Numbered from the stretch's first letter, positions 26,205-35,391 are shown. The stretch is DNA of 64,000 nt from Clostridiales bacterium (GCA_003525075.1 DQFO01000008.1:1-64000); one strand, 5' to 3'. Notes: generated by a model not told the origin, from the letters alone. Numbers and translations are program-made.

Positions 26205-27969
26205 TATCATCTTCTCCTTTAGATTGATTTTTCAATTGTTCTCCTACTTCTCTTTGTTTCTTAAGATAAAGAATATTCGCATCTAATTCTTGCATTTTTT
26301 CTTGTTGTATTCTTAATTTTGATAATGCTATTTTTATTGCTTCTTCATTTTCATCTTTATAAATTGTAATTCCATTTTCAGCCAATTTTTCTATTATTTC
26401 ATTAGCTGTTGTTTCTCCAATCCATCTTAATTGCAACAAATCATCCTTACTTTTTATTCTCTCTACTAATTGTTCAACTGTATGTATTTCATTTCTTGCC
26501 AACACCATATATGATCTATGTGATAAGTTTAAGCTTTTTATCTCTAGTCCTATTTTTTCTCTCGTTTTTACTCCATTATAAATGGTAATTCCAAGTTCTG
26601 ATAATTTTTCTATTATTTCTTCTGCTTCTTTATTGCCAATATATGCCATAGTTAATAAATCTTTTTTACTTCTTGCTTTTTCTAATAAATCTCCAACTGT
26701 ATTTACCCCATTATATTTCATTGCCTTATATAATAGTTGTGTTGAAAAATTTATGTTTTCAATTGCCATTTCTTCTATTGTATCTTCATCTATTACTCCA
26801 ATATTTTCATTTTCCACATCTATCATATTTAATAGTTCTTGTTTATCTTCATCTGATAACTGTTCGCTATCTTTTTCAAAAACATCCATTTTACTAAAAT
26901 ATGCTCTAATAAATTCTTCAGATGGTTTATAAAGATGATTAAAAAAAACATCTTTTATTTCTTTTTTACGCATTTTTCGTACTACTTGATAACACATTAT
27001 TTGATACATGCTTTGTTGTTTCATATTCCTTACTTCTTTGGGTATTTCTTCTTCTCTTTTTAATCCAAATTTAAATTCCACAATATGTCTTTCTCTATCT
27101 GTTAACATTTCTCTTAAGATTTTTTCTAAAATCACATCAACTTCTGGTCCTAATATTATATTAGTAGCATATTTTTCTCCGTACATATATGAGATAAAAT
27201 TCAATAAAGCTTTCTGTTTTTCTAAACTTTGAGATCCTAAATAGAAATTTCTTACTAATGGAATTTTTGGGTTTTCCATAGCTGACTCTTTATTTTCAAT
27301 TTTTATTCTATGTATCTCATTATAATTTTTAGCATTAGCAAGTTTTATCATATATTTTTTATAAGATTTTTTTAAATTTTCCATATTTCCAAATTCATTT
27401 ATTATTTGTCTTTTTTCTTTATCACCAATTTCATATTTCTCATAAAGTTCTCCAATATCATCTTTTTTAAATACTCCTCCAATTTGACTATTATTTAATT
27501 CTTCTTCTAATTTTTGGGGCAATTTTCCTCTAGATTTTCTTTCCCTTATATAAGTATAATCTTTAAAAACTTTTTCAAATTCCATTTTTTCTTTCTTATT
27601 TAAATCTTTACGTAATCTATAAATATTGGAAAATGCATAAGGATGTTTTTCGCAAAACTGTTTTAAACGTTTAATTTTTACATATATTGTTTCTTTAGTG
27701 TTTTCTAATAATCCTAAATTTTCCATTCTTTTAAATTCTTCAGAGTTATATTTTATCAAATTATTTTTCATTAAATATCTAAGTTGTATAAGAATTCTTC
27801 CTATATTATATCCTTCAAAAATAGTATTAGAATGAATTGATTCATTTGAATTTTCTTTCAAATATCTTTCAAATAAATCGATTTTTTTTGAAACTGATAA
27901 CCCATCACAATTGGTTGATTTGGTTCTATTCTGTAATAGATTATTATCTGTATTTATTTCTATATTCAT
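26194..27969 (-). CDS. sigma-region-4-like/tandem RNA polymerase alpha-CTD-like fusion protein
   Basis: 591 residues with no single known family. About 40-125: a helical region with a faint likeness to helicase-associated (HA) domains. About 283-338: LREMLTDRERHIVEFKFGLK...MYQIMCYQVVRKMRKK, closely like a sigma-70 region 4.2 helix-turn-helix. About 403-463 and 474-534: two copies resembling the RNA polymerase alpha C-terminal domain, each with a helix, (N/H)TV-x-L, DLL, and a helix-hairpin-helix turn (AYIGNKEAEEIIEKL; RWIGETTANEIIEKL). The C-terminus is a coiled coil. By domain content it is a DNA- or polymerase-binding regulator; this is inference. It is co-transcribed with a small helical gene. 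Confidence 0.75.
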   Translation of the reverse strand: MNIEINTDNNLLQNRTKSTNCDGLSVSKKIDLFERYLKENSNESIHSNTIFEGYNIGRILIQLRYLMKNNLIKYNSEEFKRMENLGLLENTKETIYVKIKRLKQFCEKHPYAFSNIYRLRKDLNKKEKMEFEKVFKDYTYIRERKSRGKLPQKLEEELNNSQIGGVFKKDDIGELYEKYEIGDKEKRQIINEFGNMENLKKSYKKYMIKLANAKNYNEIHRIKIENKESAMENPKIPLVRNFYLGSQSLEKQKALLNFISYMYGEKYATNIILGPEVDVILEKILREMLTDRERHIVEFKFGLKREEEIPKEVRNMKQQSMYQIMCYQVVRKMRKKEIKDVFFNHLYKPSEEFIRAYFSKMDVFEKDSEQLSDEDKQELLNMIDVENENIGVIDEDTIEEMAIENINFSTQLLYKAMKYNGVNTVGDLLEKARSKKDLLTMAYIGNKEAEEIIEKLSELGITIYNGVKTREKIGLEIKSLNLSHRSYMVLARNEIHTVEQLVERIKSKDDLLQLRWIGETTANEIIEKLAENGITIYKDENEEAIKIALSKLRIQQEKMQELDANILYLKKQREVGEQLKNQSKGEDDNGR

Positions 27970-28107
27970 ATAAATTCTCCTTTTTTACACTATTTATCAG
28001 TATATCACATTATGTAAATTGCGTCAATCTTTATAAGATTATTATTTGTTTTCGCCCAATTTGAGTTTCTGAGCAAAGCGATGAAATATCAAAATGCTAG
28101 CGATTGT

Positions 28108-28128
28108 AACTTTCCTACTACATAAAAA
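28108..28128. repeat. 21-bp direct repeat, copy 1 (downstream of pflB)
   Basis: Matches 30645-30665 at 20 of 21 bases (shared core AACTTTCCTACTA, then ATAAAAA). The two copies are in the same orientation and flank pflB. Each copy lies beside a terminator hairpin. Confidence 0.6.
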
Positions 28129-28131
28129 AAT

Positions 28132-28170
28132 AGCTTTAAGAATTACTATTATATAGAAATTCTTAAAGCT
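28132..28170 (-). terminator. pflB terminator
   Basis: 13-bp perfect arms (AGCTTTAAGAATT / AATTCTTAAAGCT) followed on the minus strand by ATTTTTTT. Confidence 0.9.
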
Positions 28171-28186
28171 TTATATCTATCTTTTA

Positions 28187-30424
28187 TTAAATTCTTTCAT
28201 GAATTGTTCTGTTAATTACATCTAATTGTTGTTCTCTTGTTAATTTTGTAAAGTTTACAGCATATCCTGAGACTCTAATTGTAAGTTGAGGATATTTTTC
28301 TGGATGTTCCATAGCATCTTCAAGTAAAGCTCTATCAAATACATTAACATTAATATGATGTCCTGTTTCTGCAAAATATCCATCTAACATACTTACAAGA
28401 TTTGTTTCTTTTGTCCACATATCTTGACCTAATGTTGAAGGTGTAATTGCAAATGTGAATGAAATACCATCTTCTGATTCTTCAAATGGTAATTTTGCAA
28501 TTGAGTTCATTACAGCTAATGCACCATTTGTATCTCTTCCATGTAATGGATTTGCACCTGGTCCAAATGGAGCTCCTGCTCTTCTTCCATCAGGTGTATT
28601 TCCTGTTGCTTTTCCATATACAACATTTGATGTTATTGTTAATATTGACAATGTTTGTTTTGCTCCTCTATATGCAGGATGTTTCTTTAATTTTCTTAAG
28701 AATTGTGTTACAACATCAACAGCTATTTGATCAACTCTGTCATCATCATTTCCGAATTTTGGATAATCTCCTTCAATTTCATAGTCAACTGCTAATCCGT
28801 TTTCATCTCTTATTACTTTAACTTTTGCATATTTAATTGCTGATAATGAATCTGCAACTACTGAAAGTCCAGCTATACCACATGCCATTGTTCTTATTAC
28901 ATCTTTATCGTGTAAAGCCATTTCTATTGCTTCATAAGAATATTTATCATGCATATAGTGTATTGCATTTAATGCTTTTATATAAATTTTTGCTACATAA
29001 TCCATCATTTGATCAAATTTTACCATAACTTCATCATAATCTAGATATTCAGATGTTATTGGTTCAAATCTTGGAGCTACTTGTTTTCCAGATTTTTCGT
29101 CTTTTCCACCATTTATTGCATATAATAATGTTTTTGCTAAGTTTGCTCTTGCACCAAAGAATTGCATTTGTTTTCCTATCTTCATTGGTGATACACAACA
29201 AGCTATTCCATAATCATCACCTAATGTTGTTCTCATTACATCATCATTTTCATATTGGATTGAAGATGTTTTGATTGATAAGTTTGCTGTATAACGTTTA
29301 AATCCTTCTGGTAATCTTGTTGACCATAATACTGTTAAATTTGGTTCTGGTGCAGGTCCTAAATTTTCTAGTGTGTGTAAAATTCTGAATGAGTTCTTTG
29401 TTACTAATGTTCTTCCATCAACTCCCATACCACCAATACTTTCTGTTACCCAAACTGGATCTCCACTAAATAATTCATTGTATTCTGGTGTTCTTAAGAA
29501 TCTTACTAATCTTAATTTCATTACAAAATGATCCATTAATTCTTGTGCTTGTTCTTCTGTTAATGTTCCATTTTTGAAATCTCTTTCTATATATATATCT
29601 AAAAATGTTGATGTTCTACCAATACTCATTGCAGCACCATTTTGGTCTTTTATTGCTCCTAAATATCCAAAATATAACCATTGTATTGCTTCTTTTGCAT
29701 TTCCAGCTGGTCTTGATATATCAAATCCATATTTTGCTGCCATTACTTTTAATTCGTTTAATGCTTTTATTTGTTCATAGATTTCTTCTCTTTCTCTTAT
29801 TACATCTTCTGTAAATTCATCTACATCTAATTCTTCTAAATCTAATTGTTTTTCTCTAATTAATTCATCAACACCATATAGTGCTACTCTTCTGTAATCT
29901 CCAATTATTCTTCCTCTTCCATATCCATCTGGAAGTCCTGTAATTAAGTGTGCACTTCTTGCAGCTCTTATATCTGGTGTATATACACTGAATACTCCAT
30001 CATTGTGTGTTTTTCTTACTGTATGGAATATTTTATCAACTTCTGGGTCTACTTCTCTTCCATAAGCTTCACATGATTTTTCTACTATTTTGATCCCACC
30101 ATATGGCATTATTGCTCTTTTTAATGGTGCATCTGTTTGTAATCCTACTATTTCTTCTAAGTCTTTATCTATATATCCAGCTTCATGTGCTGATACTGTT
30201 GATATTGTTTTTGTATCTATATCTAATACTGAACCATTTGAATTTCTTTCTTTTTCATATAATTTTAATACTTCATCCCATAATTTTTTTGTTTTTTCTG
30301 TTGTTCCTGTTAAAAATGTTGCATTTCCTTCATATGGTGTATAGTTCTTTTGAATGAAATTTCTTACATCGATTTTTCTTTTCCATTCGCCTTTTTCAAA
30401 GCCTTTCCATTGTTCAAAATCCAT
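28187..30424 (-). CDS. pflB: formate acetyltransferase (pyruvate formate-lyase)
   Basis: A glycyl-radical enzyme that converts pyruvate and CoA to acetyl-CoA and formate under anaerobic conditions. 745 residues. The catalytic Cys pair is in YGIACCVSPM and the glycyl-radical loop is VRVSGYAVNF near the C-terminus. The length and the N-terminal domain are typical of true PflB. GGAGG lies 9 nt before the ATG. It is monocistronic with its own strong promoter and terminator. The activating enzyme pflA, often next to it, is not in the window. Confidence 0.97.
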   Translation of the reverse strand: MDFEQWKGFEKGEWKRKIDVRNFIQKNYTPYEGNATFLTGTTEKTKKLWDEVLKLYEKERNSNGSVLDIDTKTISTVSAHEAGYIDKDLEEIVGLQTDAPLKRAIMPYGGIKIVEKSCEAYGREVDPEVDKIFHTVRKTHNDGVFSVYTPDIRAARSAHLITGLPDGYGRGRIIGDYRRVALYGVDELIREKQLDLEELDVDEFTEDVIREREEIYEQIKALNELKVMAAKYGFDISRPAGNAKEAIQWLYFGYLGAIKDQNGAAMSIGRTSTFLDIYIERDFKNGTLTEEQAQELMDHFVMKLRLVRFLRTPEYNELFSGDPVWVTESIGGMGVDGRTLVTKNSFRILHTLENLGPAPEPNLTVLWSTRLPEGFKRYTANLSIKTSSIQYENDDVMRTTLGDDYGIACCVSPMKIGKQMQFFGARANLAKTLLYAINGGKDEKSGKQVAPRFEPITSEYLDYDEVMVKFDQMMDYVAKIYIKALNAIHYMHDKYSYEAIEMALHDKDVIRTMACGIAGLSVVADSLSAIKYAKVKVIRDENGLAVDYEIEGDYPKFGNDDDRVDQIAVDVVTQFLRKLKKHPAYRGAKQTLSILTITSNVVYGKATGNTPDGRRAGAPFGPGANPLHGRDTNGALAVMNSIAKLPFEESEDGISFTFAITPSTLGQDMWTKETNLVSMLDGYFAETGHHINVNVFDRALLEDAMEHPEKYPQLTIRVSGYAVNFTKLTREQQLDVINRTIHERI

Positions 30425-30496
30425 TTTTTATTACCTCCATTTTTATTTTTTCCATATTTGTTTATTGTATTACATTTTTATTCTTTTGCCATACTA

Positions 30497-30525
30497 ATTA
30501 TAAGGATAATAATTTGAATTGTCAA
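30497..30525 (-). promoter_or_regulatory. pflB promoter
   Basis: Minus-strand exact TTGACA and TATAAT with a 17-bp spacer, about 73 bp before the ATG. Confidence 0.75.
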
Positions 30526-30556
30526 TGAAATTTTTGTGATTTTTTATGTAAAAAGC

Positions 30557-30605
30557 GAGTCTAAGATTTTCTATCAAATGAAAATTTTAAGAAAATCTAA
30601 GACTC
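30557..30605 (-). terminator. long hairpin upstream of the pflB promoter
   Basis: 16-bp arms with one central A-A mismatch (GAGTCTAAGATTTTCT on one side). On the minus strand CGCTTTTTAC follows, so it may be a second terminator that shields pflB from upstream transcription. Confidence 0.6.
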
Positions 30606-30624
30606 ACCATATTTATCTAGTACA

Positions 30625-30651
30625 GAAAGTCCTCCTACAAGGAGAACTTTC
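30625..30651. repeat. small inverted repeat
   Basis: 11-bp arms (GAAAGTCCTCC / GGAGAACTTTC) with a 5-nt loop. The one mismatch becomes a G-U pair in the minus-strand RNA. It overlaps the second copy of the 21-bp direct repeat. Confidence 0.5.
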
Positions 30652-30665
30652 CTACTATATAAAAA
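30645..30665. repeat. 21-bp direct repeat, copy 2 (upstream of pflB)
   Basis: See the copy at 28108-28128: 20 of 21 bases match in the same orientation. Confidence 0.6.
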
Positions 30666-30688
30666 GGACCCAAGCACTGCTTGGGTCC
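30666..30688 (-). terminator. terminator of the 47-residue gene
   Basis: 10-bp GC-rich perfect arms (GGACCCAAGC / GCTTGGGTCC) with a 3-nt loop, followed on the minus strand by TTTTTATATAG. Confidence 0.88.
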
Positions 30689-30712
30689 CTTGCCAGGGAT
30701 ATTGTTGGTTCT

Positions 30713-30856
30713 TTAACTTGCGCTGAGCTCTCTGAGCCTAATCAGATTTCTGTTCAATTCGTGAGCCACCTGATTCAGCTCGAAGATTTCTGCAGACATG
30801 ACCAGTCCGGTCATATCCACATAATAAAAGCCTGCAATTACATCGTACTTTATCAT
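30713..30856 (-). CDS. 47-residue hypothetical protein with atypical codon use
   Basis: A short gene (starts MIKYDVIAGFYYVDMTGLVM; ends LRELSAS). It is supported by AGGAGG 8 nt before the ATG, a consensus-like promoter and a GC-rich terminator. It uses CTG, CTC, GTC, GAG and ACC codons far more than the AT-rich neighbours, which suggests a different origin or strong expression. The product is short and helical at its C-terminus, with no known family. An overlapping plus-strand reading frame at 30536-30889 is a shadow. It is the only gene in the 30425-31013 gap. Confidence 0.72.
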   Translation of the reverse strand: MIKYDVIAGFYYVDMTGLVMSAEIFELNQVAHELNRNLIRLRELSAS

Positions 30857-30896
30857 GAAATTTACCTCCTTGGCATACAGCCATCATGATAGAACT

Positions 30897-30925
30897 ATTA
30901 TACCATATTTTTACTTTTTTTGCAA
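30897..30925 (-). promoter_or_regulatory. promoter of the 47-residue gene
   Basis: Minus-strand TTGCAA and TATAAT with a 17-bp spacer, about 40 bp before the ATG. Confidence 0.65.
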
Positions 30926-30959
30926 GTTATGTATACATACAAGTCATTTTTTTATATAA

Positions 30960-30987
30960 AAAGCAACAAAACTAAATTTGTTGCTTT
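30960..30987. terminator. groEL terminator
   Basis: 11-bp perfect arms (AAAGCAACAAA / TTTGTTGCTTT) with a 6-nt loop and T runs on both strands; 27 bp after the groEL stop. Confidence 0.85.
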
Positions 30988-31013
30988 TTTCGACACTTTT
31001 GTATAATGTTTTA

Positions 31014-32651
31014 TTAATACATTCCGTTCATTCCATTATCCATTTCATGATTGTTTCCACATCCACATGATTTTGGTTCTGGAGCATCTGTTACTAGGCT
31101 TTCTGTTGTAAGTACCATTGCTGCTACTGATGCTGCATTTTGTAATGCACTTCTTGTTACTTTTGTTGGATCAACTATTCCAGCTTTTTTCATATCTACA
31201 TATTGTTCTTTATCTGCATCAAATCCAAATCCTATAGCTGATTTCTTTACATTGTCTAATATAACAGCTGGTTCTAATCCTGCATTTCTTGCAATTTGTT
31301 TAACTGGTTCTTCTAATGCTTTTAATACTATTTCAGCACCTAGTTTTTCTCCACCTTCAAGTGATTTTGCAACTTTTTCTACTGCTGGTATAATATTTAC
31401 ATATGCTGTTCCACCACCAGCTACAATTCCTTCTTCAACAGCTGCTTTTGTTGCTGATAATGCATCTTCTATTCTTAGTTTTTTATCTTTCATTTCAACT
31501 TCTGTTGCTGCTCCAACTCCAATTACTGCAACTCCTCCAGCAATCTTTGCTAATCTTTCATGTAAGTTTTCTTTATCAAATTCACTCTTTGTTTCTTCGA
31601 TTTGAGCTTTTATTTGTCTTACTCTTTCGGCAATCTTTTCTTTATCTCCTGCACCATCAACAATTATTGTATTTTCTTTTTGTACTTTTACTTGTTTTGC
31701 TCTACCTAATTGTGTAATTTGTGTATCTTTTAATTCCATTCCTAAATCTTGTGATATTACTTCACCACCTGTTAGAATTGCCATGTCTTCTAACATTGCT
31801 TTTCTCTTATCTCCAAATCCAGGTGCTTTTACTGCAACAACATTTAATACTCCTCTTAATTTATTTAATATTAATGTTGATAATGCTTCACTTTCAATAT
31901 CATCACATACTATAACTAGTTTTCCTGATGATTGCATTAAGTTTTCTAGTAATGGTAATATTTCTTGAATATTGCTTATTTTTCTATCTGTTATTAAAAT
32001 ATATGGATTATCTACAACTGCTTCCATTTTTTCTGTATCTGTTACCATATATGGTGATACATATCCTTTGTCAAATTGCATTCCTTCTACTACATTTAAT
32101 TCTGTTTGTGATGTTTTTGATTCTTCAATTGTTATTACACCATCTTTTGATACTTTTTCCATTGCATCAGCTATTAATTCACCAACTTCTGTATTATTTG
32201 CTGATATACTTGCAACTCTTGCTATATCTTCTTTTCCATTAACTGGTGATGTAATTTCTTTTAATTCTGCTACAGCTCCATCAACAGCTTTTTCTATACC
32301 TCTTTTTATTGCCATTGGATCTGCTCCAGCTGCTACATTTTTAACTCCTTCTTTAATCATTGCTTGAGCTAAAACTGTTGCTGTTGTCGTTCCATCTCCA
32401 GCTACATCATTTGTTTTTGTAGATACTTCTTTTACAAGACGTGCTCCCATATTCTCAAACTTGTCTTCTAATTCAATTTCTTTAGCTATTGTTACACCAT
32501 CATTTGTAATTAATGGTGCTCCAAAACTTTTATCTAACACAACATTTCTTCCTTTTGGTCCTAATGTTACTTTTACTGTATCTGCTAATTTATTAACTCC
32601 TTCTAATAATGATTTTCTTGCATCTTCTCCAAATTTAATTTGTTTTGCCAT
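31014..32651 (-). CDS. groL: chaperonin GroEL
   Basis: The 60-kDa subunit of the GroEL/ES folding chamber. 545 residues with KFGEDARKSLLEGVNKLADTVKVTLGPKGRNVVLD, the ATP site DGTTTATVLAQAM and AGGGTAYVN, all conserved. The C-terminal tail is CGCGNNHEMDNGMNGMY, with cysteines in place of the usual pure GGM repeats. AGGAGG precedes the ATG. It follows groES by 41 bp in one operon. Confidence 0.98.
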   Translation of the reverse strand: MAKQIKFGEDARKSLLEGVNKLADTVKVTLGPKGRNVVLDKSFGAPLITNDGVTIAKEIELEDKFENMGARLVKEVSTKTNDVAGDGTTTATVLAQAMIKEGVKNVAAGADPMAIKRGIEKAVDGAVAELKEITSPVNGKEDIARVASISANNTEVGELIADAMEKVSKDGVITIEESKTSQTELNVVEGMQFDKGYVSPYMVTDTEKMEAVVDNPYILITDRKISNIQEILPLLENLMQSSGKLVIVCDDIESEALSTLILNKLRGVLNVVAVKAPGFGDKRKAMLEDMAILTGGEVISQDLGMELKDTQITQLGRAKQVKVQKENTIIVDGAGDKEKIAERVRQIKAQIEETKSEFDKENLHERLAKIAGGVAVIGVGAATEVEMKDKKLRIEDALSATKAAVEEGIVAGGGTAYVNIIPAVEKVAKSLEGGEKLGAEIVLKALEEPVKQIARNAGLEPAVILDNVKKSAIGFGFDADKEQYVDMKKAGIVDPTKVTRSALQNAASVAAMVLTTESLVTDAPEPKSCGCGNNHEMDNGMNGMY

Positions 32652-32692
32652 AATTAATCAACCTCCTAAAATTATTTGTTAATATAATTTTT

Positions 32693-32974
32693 TTATTTTA
32701 CTATTGCTAATATGTCTTCTTCTCTTAATATGATGTATTCTTCTCCTTCATATTTCACTTTTGTTCCACCATATTGGCTTACTACTACATTATCACCTTT
32801 TTTTACTTCTAATTCTTCTCTTTTTCCGTCAACCATTCTTCCTGGTCCAACTTCTATAACTTCTGCAATTTGTGGTTTTTCTTGTGCTTGACTTGACAAT
32901 ATTATTCCACTCTTTGTTGTTTCTTCCTTTTCTTTCATTTTTATTAATACTCTATCTGATAATGGTTTTATCAT
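32693..32974 (-). CDS. groS: co-chaperonin GroES
   Basis: The 10-kDa lid of the chaperonin. 93 residues with MIKPLSDRVLIKMKEKEETTKSGIIL, VIEVGPG, VKKGDNVVVSQYGGTKVKYEGEEY. GAGGAGG lies before the ATG. It is the first gene of groES-groEL, controlled by the CIRCE element just upstream. Confidence 0.98.
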   Translation of the reverse strand: MIKPLSDRVLIKMKEKEETTKSGIILSSQAQEKPQIAEVIEVGPGRMVDGKREELEVKKGDNVVVSQYGGTKVKYEGEEYIILREEDILAIVK

Positions 32975-33020
32975 AATATTACCTCCTCTATTAGTGCTAT
33001 GTTTTAATAGCTTTTTTGTA

Positions 33021-33047
33021 TTAGCACTCTTTTTGCTTGACTGCTAA
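33021..33047 (-). promoter_or_regulatory. CIRCE operator (HrcA site) of groES-groEL
   Basis: TTAGCACTC-N9-GACTGCTAA: one mismatch to the consensus inverted repeat TTAGCACTC-N9-GAGTGCTAA. It lies directly downstream of the -10 box, where HrcA binding blocks initiation. Confidence 0.88.
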
Positions 33048-33048
33048 T

Positions 33049-33077
33049 AATATATACCCTATTTTTTCCTTTGTCAA
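33049..33077 (-). promoter_or_regulatory. groES-groEL promoter
   Basis: Minus-strand TTGACA and TATATT with a 17-bp spacer, next to CIRCE. Confidence 0.75.
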
Positions 33078-33137
33078 TAGTTTTATTTATTTTTCACAAA
33101 ATCTTCACATTCATAATAATTATATGTTCATTATATA

Positions 33138-33185
33138 AAAAATAGACCCATAATTTGAGTATTTTCAAACTATAAGTCTATTTTT
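33138..33185 (-). terminator. dCMP deaminase terminator
   Basis: 10-bp arms (AAAAATAGAC / GTCTATTTTT) around a 28-nt loop, ending in T on the minus strand, just after the stop at 33187. Confidence 0.65.
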
Positions 33186-33186
33186 G

Positions 33187-33708
33187 TTAAATTGTTATTT
33201 CTTTACATTCAATCTGTTTATATTTAACTTTACACGTGTCAAATAATCTTTTTGATGCAATATTTTCATCTGTTCCATTATACTTATCTGACAAATATAT
33301 TACTTCTTTTATTCCTGATTGAATTATTAATTTTGCACATTCATTACATGGAAATAAGTCTACATATATTTTTGCATTTTCAAATTCTTTTTTTGTTCCT
33401 CTATAATTTAAAATTGCATTCATTTCTGCATGACATACATATGGATATTTTGTATAAATTTTTTCTCCATCTCTTGCCCATGGAAAATTTTCATCTTCAA
33501 ATCCATTTGGTGCTCCATTATATCCTATTGATAATATTCTATTATCATTACTTACAATACATGCTCCAACTTGTGTATTAGGATCTTTACTTCTTTTTGA
33601 TGATAGTTTTGCAATTGCCATAAAGTATTCGTCCCAGCTTAAATAATCATTTCTTTTGTTTCCAGATTCTTTACATTTTTCTTGCCATTTTTCAAACTCA
33701 TTATTCAT
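33187..33708 (-). CDS. deoxycytidylate deaminase
   Basis: Deaminates dCMP to dUMP for dTMP synthesis; a ComEB-type enzyme. 173 residues with the zinc motifs CHAEMNAIL (His/Glu) and PCNECAKLI (Cys pair), plus DPNTQVGACIV and GYNGAPNGFED. AAGGAA precedes the ATG. It lies 30 bp after pyrG; CTP synthesis and dCMP deamination are neighbouring steps, so co-transcription makes sense. Confidence 0.93.
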   Translation of the reverse strand: MNNEFEKWQEKCKESGNKRNDYLSWDEYFMAIAKLSSKRSKDPNTQVGACIVSNDNRILSIGYNGAPNGFEDENFPWARDGEKIYTKYPYVCHAEMNAILNYRGTKKEFENAKIYVDLFPCNECAKLIIQSGIKEVIYLSDKYNGTDENIASKRLFDTCKVKYKQIECKEITI

Positions 33709-33738
33709 AAACTTTTTCCTTTCTTATATTAGAATAAT

Positions 33739-35340
33739 TTATTTAATATTTTTAGCTGCTCTAACTAATCCTATAAATAATGGTGCTGGTCTATTAGGTC
33801 TTGATTTTAATTCTGGATGGAATTGTCCTGCAATAAAATATGGATGTTCTTTATATTCTACTATTTCAACTAATTTTCCATCTGGTGATGTTCCAGAACA
33901 TATTAAACCTGCTTTTTCTAATCTTTCTTTATATTCATTATTATATTCATATCTATGTCTGTGTCTTTCTGAAATTTGCTCTTTTCCATATAATTCTTTT
34001 GCTAATGTTCCTTCTTTTAATATACATGGATATGCTCCTAAACGCATTGTTCCACCTTTTTTATCTATTCCTATTTGATCATCCATTATATGTATAACTG
34101 GATTTGTTGTTTTTTCATTAAATTCTGCTGAATTAGCATCTTTTAATCCTAATACATTTCTTGCAAATTCTACAACTGCCATTTGCATACCTAAACATAT
34201 TCCTAAGAATGGAATTTTATTTTCTCTAGCATATCTAATTGTTTCTATTTTTCCTTCTATTCCTCTATTTCCAAATCCACCTGGAACTATTATTCCTTGT
34301 AATCCTTTTAATTTTTCTTGTGCTGTTTCTTTATTTATTGTTTCACAATCTATTAATTTGATCTTAACTTTTACTTTATTAGCAAATCCTGCATGATGTA
34401 AACTTTCTATTACTGACAAATATGAATCTTCTAGTTGAATATATTTTCCTACTATTCCTATATTTACAGATTCATCTCCTATGCTTCTTATATTATCTAT
34501 CATTTTTTGCCATTCTGTATTATCTGGAACATATCTATCTAATCTCATATGATTACATACTTCTCTTGCTAACCCTTCTTCTTCAAGCATTAGTGGTACT
34601 GCATATAAATTGTCTGCTGTTTTATTTTGTATTACACTACTTTTTCTTACATTACAAAATAGTGCTAGTTTTTCTCTTATTGTGTCTGGAATATCTTGTT
34701 CTGTTCTACATACTAAAATATTGGGTTGTATTCCTAAGCTTTGTAATTCTTTTACAGAGTGTTGCGTTGGTTTTGATTTTATTTCATTTGAACCAAATAT
34801 GTATGGTAATAATGTTACATGTATATATACTACATCTTCAGGATTTTTCTCTAATCCTACTTGACGGATTGCTTCTATTATTGATAATCCTTCTATATCT
34901 CCAACTGTTCCCCCAACTTCTGTTATAACTATGTCTGTATCTGTATTTTCAAAACTATATATTCTTTCTTTTATTTCATTTGTTACATGTGGTATTACTT
35001 GTACTGTTTTTCCTAAATAGTCTCCTCTTCTTTCTTTTTCAATTACTGTTGAATATACTTTTCCCATTGTTACACTTGAATGTTGTGTTAAGTTTTCATC
35101 AATAAATCTTTCATAATGTCCTAAATCTAAATCTGTTTCTGCTCCATCATCTGTTACGAATACTTCTCCATGTTCATATGGACTCATTGTTCCTGGATCA
35201 ACATTTAAATATGGATCAAATTTTTGAATTGTTACTTTATATCCTCTATTTTTTAATAATCTTCCTAGTGATGCAGCTGTTATTCCCTTTCCTAATCCTG
35301 ATACTACTCCTCCTGTTACAAATACATATTTTGTGTTCAT
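33739..35340 (-). CDS. pyrG: CTP synthase
   Basis: Converts UTP, ATP and glutamine to CTP. 533 residues: the synthetase domain KYVFVTGGVVSGLGKGITAASLG, DPYLNVDPGTMSPYEHGEVFVTDDGAETDLDLGHYERF, and the glutamine amidotransferase domain with the catalytic Cys in GICLGMQMA and the His-Glu in GQFHPELKSRP. GGAGG precedes the ATG. A promoter followed by a terminator-like hairpin in its leader suggests CTP-responsive attenuation as in B. subtilis. Confidence 0.97.
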   Translation of the reverse strand: MNTKYVFVTGGVVSGLGKGITAASLGRLLKNRGYKVTIQKFDPYLNVDPGTMSPYEHGEVFVTDDGAETDLDLGHYERFIDENLTQHSSVTMGKVYSTVIEKERRGDYLGKTVQVIPHVTNEIKERIYSFENTDTDIVITEVGGTVGDIEGLSIIEAIRQVGLEKNPEDVVYIHVTLLPYIFGSNEIKSKPTQHSVKELQSLGIQPNILVCRTEQDIPDTIREKLALFCNVRKSSVIQNKTADNLYAVPLMLEEEGLAREVCNHMRLDRYVPDNTEWQKMIDNIRSIGDESVNIGIVGKYIQLEDSYLSVIESLHHAGFANKVKVKIKLIDCETINKETAQEKLKGLQGIIVPGGFGNRGIEGKIETIRYARENKIPFLGICLGMQMAVVEFARNVLGLKDANSAEFNEKTTNPVIHIMDDQIGIDKKGGTMRLGAYPCILKEGTLAKELYGKEQISERHRHRYEYNNEYKERLEKAGLICSGTSPDGKLVEIVEYKEHPYFIAGQFHPELKSRPNRPAPLFIGLVRAAKNIK

Positions 35341-35391
35341 TTATTCTTCCTCCTATATTCCCATTTTTGCCATATAAAATCAAATAAAAAA

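Noticed and set aside
30536..30889. A 117-residue plus-strand frame in the pflB-groEL gap
   Set aside because: It runs through terminator hairpins and is antisense to the better supported 47-residue minus-strand gene.
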